DNA of 24,290 nucleotides, from assembly GCA_028565635.1 (NCBI GenBank), contig JAOXYB010068611.1, positions 1-24,290 on the forward strand, written 5' to 3'. Each line of letters begins with the position of its first letter. Position 1 is the stretch's first letter. Source of the DNA: Phoronis ovalis. Lineage: Eukaryota > Phoronida > Phoronidae. The position numbers were made by a program, and so were the translations under genes. Shown piece after piece: positions 9,567 to 20,177 of the stretch. The notes under the pieces are model-generated. The model made no database searches. It was given only the letters and a program-made list of their open reading frames with translations, and was not told where the DNA came from.

Positions 9567-12500
9567 TCATGTACGAGGTGTGTGTCTCTCAGCATTGTAT
9601 ATTCTAGATATCTGTACAAACATGGGAGCTGTGTCCATATCTGTTAACCACATGGCCGTACTATTGGGATTTTCTAACATGGATAGGAAAGCTGTAAAAT
9701 TAATGTAAAATTGAAAACAAACTGGTAACAATATGTTATGAAATTTTTTAAATTCTGAAGCAAAAAATTTAAAACAAACTTGAAGACAAATTTCAATGAA
9801 AATGTTAATGCAATTCAAAAGATAAGTACAGTACTTAGGCTTAAGGTTCTTGTTAGCTCACAGAAAGTTGTCCTGGAGAGTTTGATATCACAAATAAAAT
9901 TAAGTGGATCACAAATATAAAAACAAAGGGATCTTTTCAGTATCTTTGTAAAGGGAACTTTGTAAATTTCTACACTATTAGCTAATATACTGGCTATATT
10001 TCATGTATACTGAGATCAGAAAACTAAAGCAACCAACACACTAAATCTAAAGGATAGAAAACGAATACGTGCTTTTCCTTAGCAGGCATTTTATGTCACT
10101 AGTTACTTCAAACTGCATAACATGTACAAACAAAATTTTTTCTTATAAAGCACTAACCAAGAAGACATTTTGGGTTATTAATTCCTTCTTGTACAACGGG
10201 GTCATTCATTATTGCTTTGTATAGTGAACTGTTAGGATCTAAACCATTATCACGCTCTATACTGTCCTGTGGTAATTGTCGATCTCCCAGTAGCAACTCG
10301 CACTGAAAATTAATAAACCATAAAAAAATTTATAAACAAACTAATAAACAATAAATATTTATAATACAAAACTGATGAAAAAATTTGTGGTCCACGATTT
10401 TGTATGTGTATTGACAAAGTGGTTGAACTGACCTTATTTGAAGACCTTCTTTCAATACTGGAATACAAATACTTACTGCAGCACCTTCATTATTTCTTGT
10501 AAACCTTAATGTTTCAATAACATCTTTTTGCTGAAATCCCATTTCAACTAAGTTCAATACCGACTAAAAACAACAAAATGCTTAATTACTATGAGCATTA
10601 ATTCAGTTCTTTAATGTTACTATTATAGACGTAACATGACGCTGTTCCACTAAATATTCTCAGAGGGATCAGATAAAAGACTCGTCACATTCTGGTCCAG
10701 GGCCCCTGAGAATTTTCAATGGAACAGTGCTAAAACTAATTAATAGTTTTAGAACAACACATTGGCTATTGAACACAAAAAATATTAAGGCTGTAATTGT
10801 ATAGCATCAAACTCAAAAGTTTCAAACAGTGATTGATACATTTCTTGTAATTGTACCAGAAAGCAAAGCTTCTACTGGGCATGGATCTATTCTATAATTC
10901 TAAAGGGTCTGACTTACTATGTATGCTGTCTCTGTAGTGCCATGGCAGGCTTTAAATGTATAATTCACCTTTTATGACAAGGACTGTTTAATAAAGTGTA
11001 AGGACTGAAGAGATAAATCAATTTTTGGTGATTAATGTTTAGCCATGTACCTGTTCATATATTTACATACCTTTGGATTGGGTTTAAATTCCCTTTTTTT
11101 GAATGCTCTAAAAGATTCCAGAATATTCACTTTTTTATGTGGCGTGCCTGCTGCAGAAGTATCTGTTGCTGTAGAGTCCTACAATTTAATCCAAAACGCA
11201 AGTTGAATAATATTCTTTTCGTATCATTCTATGGAGAGTACAGGTACTGTTGGTGTACTTCAAGGAGATGATTACTCATTCACAACATTACATATTTGTC
11301 CAAACTTCTTCAAAATTAATTTGGAAGAAATAGAAATTGCAAATAAACATGATCTGACAATTTGAAAGTATTGATTTTTACTGTCTCTCTACTATGTAGA
11401 CATAAAGTATTGTTACCGAAAAGGAAAAATTCAAAATAAATAGGTAATGAATGATAGCCAATACTATAAATGCTCCTGCATCAATAAGTTACCGCCATTC
11501 TTCTTGCTTTGCATTGAGGTACTAGACATATTTAACTATGTGCAATTGTCCCCAAATTACCCTTAGCTTTTAATTCATCTTCATGGTGCATTTGCAGCAT
11601 GTCAAACTATCTATAGCAATGCATGAGCAAAAAGTTCCTGGGTTCAAAATTTGTTACATGTACATTTCTGTGATGTCTGTTCACGAGTGAGCGTGTATCA
11701 GTGAGTGATTAGAAATATTCAAATAGCATAAGAGTCAATCAAGAAAAGTTGCCAGGTAAGTATCACACAACAACTGTTTTCTTTTCAATGTATTTTTTAT
11801 TTTATTTAAACTTCTTTCTTTATTGAAACTCTCACAACAAAACCCAGAACCTACAGTCAACTTATTTTTTACTCTTTCTTATCTTTCTTTAGAACTTTCT
11901 TTAGACATTGGAAGCCCATATAACCACAGATGAATAGGTGCTATTCTGCAGTCGTTCAAGTGCACAGGTTGCAAAACTGATGGAAGGGATTGACATGCTA
12001 TGGGGCAATGGACGGGATAAATAACTGTGTTGGACAATGTTTGCATAGTGCTGTGGGTCATTGAAATTGACACAAGAAATTGATTGACATGCCACATGAC
12101 ACGAGAGGGGATAAATAAATGTACATGGCAATGTTTGCGAGGCAGGACGGGATATAAAAATATATGGGAAAATCTTCGAAGGACGAGGGCATCTAAATGC
12201 ATAAATTCATTCATCTTACATCAAATCGAATCTAACCATTGATATAAATGGATTTTTAGATCACGTTAGCTTGTGTGGCTTAATGTCCAGGTTTGTAGTG
12301 CTGTCATGTGTTGGAATTGACAGCAAAAGACACAGGTCTCGGGACACTGTGATGGGCTTTTGTCAATAAATATGACCACAAGTGAGGACAGCAATACCGA
12401 AAACACTGTATACAGGGGTGCACTGCAGTAGATTTTTCATTGTTGTTGGAACCTATTAAAGTTTCTCCTTTCCCTATACATACACAAACCGTCTTACATA

Positions 12501-15189
12501 TTTATCTTTATCTGTCACTTGGCTATAAGTTTACTATGTTATTATCTGCAAACCGTTTACAATGTGACAGCATTTTAATAAATAGTAGTCCCATCTGTAC
12601 TTAAACATTATTCCATTCAGATTTTACCTTTTCATCAGATGACTTTTCATCTTTTGTATTTGTTTTCGGTATAGGTTTATCTACGTCTGGGTCAGTTTCA
12701 TGCTGGAACAGCCAGTCCATGGCCTGAGTCACATTCATTCTAAAATATATATCTTGCTGAAAATCATGTACAAAAGCAAATCTTTTGTGGGGATGCATGC
12801 CACACTTGAAATGTTTCACATAGCATTAGAGTTGAAAGTGGTCTCTGATAGGATTCAAGATTGCCTTGACATCTTGATTGTCATCTTATTAATATTTCTA
12901 AAAGAAACAGGCTGCTATAACCATTATTATAAGCTGATAGTAAAACAGATACATAAACATTTGAATATTTACTTGTTTAAGAGTAATGCCTTGGTTGCTC
13001 TGACTTCACTGAAGCCCATTTCCTTCAACTTCTGCAATTTAAAGGGGTCAGCTTCCATTTCATCAGAAGGTTCTGTGTCCATTATTTCTGCCAAAAAACA
13101 AGGCAAACATTTCATTTCTGAATAATCATTCCTTAACATAAAATAACAAGTTTCAAAGTAATATTTTTTGAAAATGTAGTCAACTCTATCTCTAAATCCT
13201 AATATTAATTTGCAGTTTATATTTTTACTTGTTGACCAGTAGAAATATTGCACTATCTTCATCTTTTACTATTTTAATTTTACCTTCAGCTTCTTTTAGA
13301 ATTGAGGCAGCTTTGGAGTCTAGACATAAAATCCTTTGAGCAGAGTCTAGCAAGGTAACGAGTATACTGTGTAGATCACTCTGAAACTATTCAAAGGTAA
13401 GACATTTTTTAAGATTTGCACTGTATATAACTTACATAACAATATGTCACACATCTCTAAGCTGCCAGTCATCCTCAGTATTAAACATGCACTGTTTCTT
13501 AAAAAATATTTTGGTTTATTTGAATTCTACCTTTTTTTTAATTCCTTCTGTATTGTCAAATAACCCTGTGGTAACAGAACATTAACAGATATTCAGACAT
13601 GCAAATAAGTTAATCAACTCATAAACTTACATCACCAGAAGGTTCTTCAAATGATGTTGTTTGTTTGTTTTTCAGGGGTATATTTTTTGTAGCAGCTGTT
13701 ATAGCAGTAACATCAGGACCTTTCTTTTTTTCTTCCTTCTAAAATGATGAGAATACAAAATACAGCTTAAAATAAATAAATATGAGTTTTCAAAATCTTT
13801 AGATGAGCTCTGCTGGGTAATGTTTATCATCGCCTACCACAGCTAGTCTATCATGTTGACTCCTTCTGAATAGGCATTGGTATAATCCATGCTTTATCGC
13901 ATTATTGGCTTTAAAGTCTCCCATCCCAACCAATCAAATTTCATTGCCCTCTAATAAGACGCCAAATCAGGCAGTACGATACAAGCACCCATAAACCTGT
14001 CTCCAAAAATTTTGTGCAAACTTCCAAAAGAAATTGAGACGAGCGCTCTAATTGATCGAGGAAAGTATTTGTGTTGCTCATAAATATTCATAGCATACGG
14101 ATTTTGGTGGTCAATTGGTGGTCAAACTTGCTTTGATTAACCAACTATAGATAAAATCTGTCGGACAGAATGGGTAATGCACTCCCAATATGTAAAGTAT
14201 TTCCATCAGTTTCATATTCCGAAACTATGAAAGTGACTAAACGTTATGTATCAAAGAAACAGTCATTTGGTTTATTACTTTACACTCATACATTGTTTTG
14301 ATTGACTGTACAATAAATACTGCAACTTTAAACGGGTTTAGAGCTCATCCCATGGAAGGGTTTTTTGAAAATTAATTATTGTCTTTCAGTAGAAACCTAC
14401 CTGCCTGGTGGATACAAAAGGTTCTGGCGGTTGAAGTCTCTTTTTTATTAAAATCAGCTCATCTGTAATGAAACAAAATACAGAGCTGTAAAGATAAATG
14501 TGCCACATGCTCGGGAGGATCACTTGTGTAAGGGATGGGTCCACATACTTAAACATAGGTTTTTAAAAAGCCCTTAAACTCGTATATATGTGTATACCTC
14601 ATTTTCTCAAATAATAGCCCTAGGAAATTATTAAAATTATTATTCTCCATGCTGTGACCCCCCCCCCCTTCAGCATCCACCCCCATGCGACCACACGCTG
14701 GCAGCTATTGCTTCGCATCACATATCTACAAATTATTTCTCAAACCTAAAAACTTTTCCAACTTGACAGGTATGCGTGAGATCCCCTAAAGTGGTATTAC
14801 CCTTTCCTTAGATGTACTACCATGACAGAGTGCCAAGAATATCAGCAGAACAGTTGATTTAATATTTTATAGTAATCTATTAAACAGTCAATTTCATTAA
14901 TTTTTATAGTTTTACCTCCTTTTGAAATGCCTTCATTGCGTACAGTGTTTGTGTCATCTAATTTTCTTCCAGATTTCACATCCACCAACTGGTGATAGAC
15001 AGATTTCTTTGCAGAATTTCCATCCTTTGGCTTTGAAAAATTTTCGATGGCCAACATTTTCAAAGTGTCCACCGTGCAATCAGGTTGTATATCTCCAACC
15101 CAACATTTCCCATCGCAGTTAACTATCTTCACTTTCATCGTTGAGGTCCTAAACAAGTTCCCTTCAGGAACCAACAGTGGAAACACCAT
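9567..15189 (-). CDS. UBAC1: Ubiquitin-associated domain-containing protein 1 (KPC2)
   Basis: Ten exons on the minus strand: 14916-15189, 14401-14462, 13631-13738, 13284-13380, 12973-13087, 12628-12739, 11071-11178, 10477-10563, 10158-10302, 9567-9691. All have GT-AG borders and every phase agrees, giving 410 residues, close to the vertebrate protein. Residues ~17-105 are a ubiquitin-like domain ending ELILIKKRLQ. UBA1 (~195-240) has KLKEMGFSEVRATKALLLN and VTQAMDWLF. A linker with FKKREFKP follows. UBA2 (~293-330) has NLVEMGFQQKDVIETL and CELLLGDRQ. The C-terminal STI1-like part contains IMNDPVVQEGINNPK, SMLENPNSTAMW and QISRIY. In vertebrates this is the non-catalytic KPC subunit that pairs with RNF123, binds ubiquitin conjugates and the proteasome, and helps degrade p27Kip1 in the cytoplasm. 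That role here rests on orthology. The start is the first ATG in frame before the ubiquitin-like fold. Confidence 0.95.
10642..10727. repeat. 86-bp foldback element in a UBAC1 intron
   Basis: CTGTTCCACTAAATATTCTC at 10642 is inverted at 10727 (reading inward CTGTTCCATTGAAAATTCTC). The arms are about 25 bases with four or five mismatches. It lies in the intron before UBAC1 exon 8. No target duplication can be identified with confidence. Confidence 0.6.
11991..12155. repeat. Two-copy 94-bp tandem repeat in a UBAC1 intron
   Basis: Three landmarks recur with exactly 94 bases between copies: TGACATGC (11991 and 12085), GGGATAAATAA (12014 and 12108) and CAATGTTTGC (12035 and 12129). It lies in the large intron between UBAC1 exons 6 and 7. 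The open frames reported across it on the minus strand are by-products of the repeat. Confidence 0.65.
14511..14590 (+). repeat. CCCGGG-family dispersed repeat, UBAC1 intron 1
   Basis: The segment from TCGGGAGGATCACTTG through GGGATGGGTCCACATAC and AAAAAGCCCTTAAACTCGTA aligns almost base for base with 15404-15482. The end has lost the perfect CCCGGG. It lies in UBAC1 intron 1. Confidence 0.65.
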
Positions 15190-15230
15190 TAGATTTTAGT
15201 GAGTTTCCTTCCCTTATGCCGATGTCTGCA

Positions 15231-15238
15231 CCGGAAGT
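15231..15238 (+). promoter_or_regulatory. ETS-type CCGGAAGT site upstream of UBAC1
   Basis: CCGGAAGT lies 42 bases upstream of the UBAC1 start codon. Such sites are typical of TATA-less housekeeping promoters (GABP/NRF-2 type). No TATA box is near. The site could equally fall in the 5' untranslated leader, so this is suggestive only. Confidence 0.35.
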
Positions 15239-15403
15239 TGAAGTGACATTTTACCTCCATTAACATTTCGACCGAAAGATTTCATTTCATAGAGGTTTGC
15301 GTTGTCTTCCATCAGGTAGCGCTTCCGTTAGCGTGACTCGTCAACACTGCAGGGATTTGTAATATTAGTCACCCGAATTAGTCAGCATATATCTAACGCA
15401 GGG

Positions 15404-15482
15404 CCCGGGGGTCACTTATGAAAAGGGTGGGTCCACATGCGCAAACCCAGGTTTGAAAAAAGCCCCTAATTAGCGCGTATAT
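15404..15482 (+). repeat. CCCGGG-family dispersed repeat upstream of UBAC1
   Basis: It starts CCCGGGGGTCACTTATG, then AAAGGGTGGGTCCACATG, a CCAGG spacer and AAAAAAGCCCC. It is the best-preserved copy of the family. Downstream, CCTTTGGCAGACCT and CCCTTGGCAGACCT (near 15530 and 15592), and a C-rich tract near 15837, may belong to the same degraded element. Confidence 0.65.
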
Positions 15483-15986
15483 AGGCTGCTAAAAAAGCAA
15501 CCATTTGAAAGAATTGTAGGTTTAAAAAGTGACCCTTTGGCAGACCTTACACTTAGCTGAGACTAATATATTCTTAACTAAAAAAATCATACCCTTGGCA
15601 GACCTGAACTAAAATCATGCTCGTTTTCGCCCGTTCACAGATTGGGAGTAAAACATAAGCTTTCAGAGAATATAATGTCTTCCATAAAGTTAAACGAATA
15701 CATCAGTATTTAAAGTAGAACAGTTTAAATATTAATTTTCAAAAAAACAATTTCATACAATTTTCAAGACAATAAAAAACCTGTATTAGGGACTGGTCAG
15801 AAATTAAAATTGAAGCATTGTGCATAAAAAAATTAACCCCCCCCCTTCAGGACTTGCGCAAAAAATTGTAACACCTCAGATAATGAGTCCCCTTAGATAA
15901 TGCACAAAAACTATGACCCCCTCTTCAATTGCCTCTTCCAAAAATGAGTTAGGGGTTATTCATGCCAGCGCCCGCATGATGCAACT

Positions 15987-16030
15987 AGGGGGTCTGGGGG
16001 CATGCCTCCGGGAAAAATTTTGAACATTTT
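15987..16030 (+). repeat. GGTC-GGGCA-CTCCG-GAAAA motif, copy 1
   Basis: GGGGGTCTGGGGGCATGCCT followed by CCGGGAAAAATTTTGAA shares its layout with 16687-16725 (GGTCCGAGGGCACCTC, then CGTGGGAAAATTATGAA). Motifs of this shape are common in repetitive DNA of marine invertebrates, so I treat both as transposon-derived scraps. No coding capacity is attached to either. Confidence 0.45.
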
Positions 16031-16257
16031 ATGTGATTTCCTGTAATATCATAGTGGTCCATTCTTGGACTCTTTTGCCATGACACGTTGTGCCATTTCT
16101 TATAACTTCAAACTTCTTTTATATACAGATTGCAGCTTTTTGAATAAATCAATGAAAAAAATCTAATTTCACCATACTTTTATGGTTACTTATTTGGGAT
16201 TTTAGAGATCTTGCTGAGAAAGTATCGTGACTTCCAAACTAGCCAAAAACTGAGACT

Positions 16258-16299
16258 TATTTGACCTGATGAAGCGACTGCGGTGAAACACGTCAAATA
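16258..16299 (+). other. Hairpin resembling a degenerate hammerhead core
   Basis: Perfect 8-base arms TATTTGAC (16258-16265) and GTCAAATA (16292-16299) enclose CTGATGA (16266-16272), a short GC-rich segment, and GAAAC (from 16285). This order matches a hammerhead ribozyme core such as those in Penelope-like retroelements. Stem II pairs poorly and the expected UH cleavage position does not align with the outer arms. A decayed copy or chance hairpin is as likely as an active ribozyme. No reverse transcriptase frame is nearby. Confidence 0.3.
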
Positions 16300-16686
16300 T
16301 GAATCAATATCCGGGATCACAAAGAGACCTGATCACTATCCAGTGCATGAATACTCTATAACCTAAATTTAAGAACTTCCAAAAAAGTCTACGCAATAGA
16401 TTTTTCTGACTAAGCACGCTTGTTTAGATGGAATCTGTAACCCAAAATTCTGTTAAATTACTGAAACAACAAGTATTATTGGGGCTCTGTGGAATGACTG
16501 TCACTTTTTTATCATCTTAACATCATTCATACTACCTAATTGTATCCAGGGGATATAAGTGACATAAATATTATACAAAGTACTTATATATAGGCATCAT
16601 ATTTTAGTGTTCTTTTCTGTTATCCGCCGGTAAGGAAAACGTATTATTTAGTTGTTGAATGTCTGCATGGTGATATATATTGAAGT

Positions 16687-16725
16687 GTGGTCCGAGGGCA
16701 CCTCTCCGTGGGAAAATTATGAAAC
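16687..16725 (+). repeat. GGTC-GGGCA-CTCCG-GAAAA motif, copy 2
   Basis: This is the second copy of the motif described for 15987-16030. It falls at the start of an open frame (16680-17009) whose predicted 109-residue protein I do not recognise. That frame is probably repeat-derived. Confidence 0.4.
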
Positions 16726-17359
16726 TTAGAAATGCAATTTATAGCTTCTGGGGCATTTTTAGAGACACTTTAAGTCCTGGTTTAAAAGAGAAAGTGTTAA
16801 CTAAAATTGTTCAGAAATTAAAAAAAAATAACAATATTTGTAAACTTAAGTGCGGTCAAGTCAAGTCATGCATGATCATTAAACCTGTTAAAACACAACT
16901 AGGTCTTTTACCTTATATACATGTCCCGATACATGTACTTAGATACAAATGTTCATATTTATTTATTAAAATACAAACATTCCAATTGATAATTAATAAT
17001 AATATTTGAAGTCTAATTTGTTCCACGTTTACTCTTTAGATTAATATCTGTTCAGCAGAATTTAGTTCATGGCGAAGGACAAAATAAAAATGCATCGTCT
17101 ATGCACCCAAATATAAAAAATGTTACTTTTCATTATTACCTGACCCTAACTGCCCAAAAATAAATTCGGACTGTCTCATAATTAAGTAACATTTTATAGA
17201 ATGTATGAAGCCAGCATATCCTGCACAGATGTGCAATGAAGATGATATGATATAATGGGTTGAGTACGGCTATTAATTTATTTTTCTAAGTCTGGCCCGG
17301 CGAAGGCCCCAGAAGCTAAAGGTACGTTACGTGGGACAATTTTTGGTTTTTCCTTGCAT

Positions 17360-17637
17360 CCCCCGGGGGTAATTCTGACCAGTCTCTAAGTTTATGCCGG
17401 GTTGATTTTCATCTGATGGCTGAAAAATATATACTTTTTACGCATCTGATGGTGAAAAACACCGACCCTTTTTACGCGTCTGTAACTCGGGCTGAAAACA
17501 ACACCCAATTTGCCAATATTTAGCTAAATATATACCCTTAACGCGGAACGCGCTTGATTGGCAAAAAGTTATCCTTTTCACGTGATTTTTCGTTCGCGCA
17601 TGTGGACCCAGCATTTGACCCATGTGCCCTCCCGGGG
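17360..17637 (-). repeat. ~280-bp CCCGGG-bounded element
   Basis: The ends are CCCCCGGGGGTAATT (17360) and, inverted, CCCCGGGAGGGCAC (17637 reading inward). The right end on the minus strand continues with TGGGTCCACATGCGC, matching the family at 15404-15482. Inside, CTTTTTACGCATCTG and CTTTTTACGCGTCTG repeat 34 to 35 bases apart. No target duplication or coding sequence is clear. Confidence 0.55.
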
Positions 17638-17786
17638 TATAGCACAACCATACATTTTATATTGTATACTATATAACTATGACTCAAAACATTTTTCTGT
17701 GCAATCTTGTAATTGCTCATTGTATATAATTTTCTTAAGTGAAAAAAATCTAATCTTAAATTATCACAATAAAATTTAGAATGCAC

Positions 17787-17957
17787 TGTAGCAACCACTC
17801 GTGTAATAAAGTTGCAAAATGTAATAATTATTACATTTTGTAACGAAACCGGACATACTATTTTTTATTACATTTTGCAACGAAATAGTATGTCATTTCG
17901 TTACAAAATGTAATAATTGTTACATTTTGCAACTTTATTACACGAGTGGTTGCTACA
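17787..17957. mobile_element. 171-bp palindromic MITE with target duplication
   Basis: The arms begin TGTAGCAACCACTCGTGTAA (17787) and end with its exact complement at 17957. Near-perfect pairing continues for about 60 bases through AAAGTTGCAAAATGTAA and TTACATTTTGTAACGAAA, and an inner pair GACATACTATTT/AAATAGTATGTC closes the hairpin. ATGCAC flanks both sides (17781-17786 and 17958-17963), a 6-base target duplication (7 if an ambiguous A is counted). It has no coding capacity. The near-identity of the arms suggests a young insertion. Confidence 0.88.
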
Positions 17958-17963
17958 ATGCAC

Positions 17964-19092
17964 ATCAACTTTATATTGTTCTATCGATTGTGATGATTTT
18001 GTACATACACGTGTTAATTTTATCTAAAAATGGCTTCCATGTTAACATTTAATAATTTTTGTTTAATTTTTTTAACGAAAAAAACAAAGAAAAAAATAAT
18101 CACATTTTAGGTATAACATAAAACTATGCCTTTTCTTACATTTCTTTTTTAAAATATTGACAAATGTTTTTCTTTTTACCGTGGTAGACATTTTTTTACT
18201 GTTTTTGACATACTGTTACAAAATGTGTAGTATTTCGTTTTTTACATTTTTCATAAAGATAAAAAGCTTTAATTTAAAAAAACGTGTGACCGTCTTTTCT
18301 CATTATATCTTTAATCTTATTTTTCCATAAATGATGTTTAATATTTTTTAGTAACCAGTTTCAGATAAAAGGTGAGATTGCCTGTGTCAGAATTGGCTAT
18401 AATTGTTAAGAATGAGTCACCAAAGTTTAAGCAAGTATTTGTTGCATATCAAGAGATCAACTTAATCTCATGTTATTTTCATTGTAAAATAAAATAGAAA
18501 AAGTGCACTTTTAAAAGTGAACTTCTTTTTACGATGCAATCATGACAACAGAAATCTAGCATTTTGACTAAGTTATAGCTTTAGTTCAAATTAAAAAATT
18601 AATAGGAGTCACTGTCCAAGTGTAACCTTACAGCATTGAAACTTTAATCCATTGCTGCTTAGTTTGGTACCTTAATTTATTTTCAATTGTCAAATAGAAA
18701 CTTGTAAAATTGCTTATAACAAAATTAATGCATTTCAACTAAAGTGTTCATCTGGGCACATTTGTAAACTGATTCTTATATAAATAAACACAAAGATGTT
18801 TGTAAGGTAGGTGTTAACAATTTTATTAACAGATGCATTTATTCAGACCGTGTTTTGTAATACTGTATAGATTTAAAAATTATGCAAATTACAAAAATGT
18901 AAATGGCAGTTTCGCAAAGAAAAACAAGATTCTTGCAAAAAAGCATACATCAAGATCAAAAACAAATGAACCTGATGTCAAAGATGATATCCTTTGTGAA
19001 ACTAATATGTCATAATTATATAAAATATAAAATAAAATTAATTTTATAATGTAGATGCGTTGCATTGTATGTAACACAATAACTATATCAGG
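17964..19092. other. Intergenic DNA downstream of the nucleoside hydrolase
   Basis: I see no supported exon. Around 18206-18236, GACATACTGTTACAAAATGT and GTAGTATTTCGTT echo internal pieces of the palindromic element just upstream and may be an old relative. The open frames at 18833-19015 and 18889-19077 overlap on opposite strands and look like chance. Confidence 0.5.
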
Positions 19093-19098
19093 TTTATT
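19093..19098 (-). terminator. Candidate poly(A) signal for the distal last exon (5b)
   Basis: On the minus strand this is AATAAA, about 160 bases beyond the stop codon of the distal terminal exon of the nucleoside hydrolase. Confidence 0.45.
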
Positions 19099-19258
19099 TT
19101 TAAATCATACTATGTTGGTCAAAGTACAAAGTCAGTCAACAAGCTACTTAGAAAAATATTTGTACTTACACAGTCATATACTATTTTCTATAGTAGAAAT
19201 TTCATTTATATGCAGAGTTTTCACCAAATAAAATAATCACCAATGCTTAAATTATTAA

Positions 19259-19588
19259 TCAGCCATGCGTGGCTTTATACAATAACTTCATATACAAATC
19301 TGTATCTAGTTCAGTGATAAAAGTTACATTGGTGCTTTTCCCTAAATCACCATTTCGGTCCAATACCACTTGTCCTCGTGTATGACTGCCAGCTAGTTCA
19401 ACAGTTGCATAATGCGTCTCTGATTTTTTCTGAACCTTTGCAGTTATCGCAGCTGCCATTGCAATTTCATCACATGGTATATATTTCGGCCACTTTTTTA
19501 TCACCATCATGTCAAGAATATATTTTTCAGTCCTTCGTAAAAGAGATGCCTTTTCATTATCCACATTTCGAAGCTTGTAATAACATTC
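19259..19588 (-). other. Alternative last exon 5b of the nucleoside hydrolase
   Basis: The acceptor TTTTAG precedes GAATGT at 19588, phase 0. The exon runs 109 codons to a TGA. It encodes the C-terminal third of the family fold: LLRRTEKYILDMM, YIPCDEIAMAAAI with the conserved Asp, YATVELAGSHTRGQVVLD and NVTFITELD. It is homologous along its whole length to exon 5a (20178-20504), with roughly a third of residues identical. The acceptor phase and first bases (GAATG) are also the same. Spliced to exon 4 (21025) it would give a 315-residue protein. No other hydrolase exons lie between 5a and 5b, so it is an exon-level duplicate and not a second gene. Confidence 0.85.
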
Positions 19589-19694
19589 CTAAAACGTGTT
19601 TACATATAAATCATACAATTCCTCCTATTAATGTTAGTAACAGACTTAAAAAAAAATTCATCTCGATTTAACAGAACTTTAACTCTAAACTGAC

Positions 19695-19855
19695 TAAGAC
19701 AATTAGTACGCACTTTGTTGAGATACCTCACAACTGGCATGCAGCATTTTGGGAATGTATCGCACGATCGTGCACAGAATTGTTCATTCACAAAACACTG
19801 GAAATGTAGAGGTTCATAACCGGTGGCTCTACCAAATGCTTTGAAATATTCTAAT
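19695..19855 (+). repeat. Diverged relative of the 3004-3389 element
   Basis: ATTGTTCATTCACAAAACAC and CGGTGGCTCTACCAAATGC match ATTGTTCATTCACAGAATGC and TGGTGGCTCTACCAAGTGC of the element ending at 3389. The ends TAAGACAATTAGTACGCACTT and AAATATTCTAAT look like decayed forms of its terminal repeats. A 12-base perfect palindrome GCACGATCGTGC lies inside. It sits between the two alternative last exons of the nucleoside hydrolase. Confidence 0.6.
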
Positions 19856-20060
19856 CCTGATAATTGTGTAAAGTTTTCAAATATAAAGTTTTGCCCACCC
19901 GAAGGAGATTGAGAGTAAAAACGAGATTAGTGGGATAGCATAGCAAAATGTTACACTCAATTCACTTTAAACTTCATTTTTATTTTTCCAAATTTAGAGA
20001 TGATTTACAGATATTATGCATAATGTTTATTATACAAACACAAAAAAGATATTTTTTTCA

Positions 20061-20066
20061 TTTATT
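20061..20066 (-). terminator. Candidate poly(A) signal for the proximal last exon (5a)
   Basis: On the minus strand AATAAA lies about 110 bases beyond the exon 5a stop codon. A second copy is at 20026-20031. Either lets the proximal isoform end before exon 5b. Confidence 0.45.
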
Positions 20067-20177
20067 GTTTGAATGCTTGAACCCAATAGCTAGCTACCTA
20101 CTTGTACCTACTGGTAATAATTGTAGCTGCATCTCAGTCAAAGGATTCCATTGAAATTTTTTGATTAGCATGATACT

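Noticed and set aside
10150-10200. UBAC1 ending at an in-frame TAG just after NPKCLLG
   Set aside because: A donor (GTTAGT) lies exactly there, and the true final exon 9567-9691 encodes the expected SMLENPNSTAMW to QISRIY tail.
11879-12214. 111-residue minus-strand open frame in a UBAC1 intron
   Set aside because: It reads across a 94-bp tandem repeat and has no recognisable domain.
16680-17009. 109-residue open frame on +
   Set aside because: It overlaps a dispersed repeat motif, its second half is low-complexity, and there is no homology I can name.
18833-19077. Overlapping open frames on both strands
   Set aside because: They are lysine-rich and phenylalanine-rich mirror readings of AT-rich DNA, a typical chance pattern.
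19259-19588. Exon 5b as a remnant of a second, separate hydrolase gene
   Set aside because: No other hydrolase exons lie between 5a and 5b, its frame is open, and its acceptor phase matches exon 4. An alternative exon is simpler, though transcripts are needed to settle it.
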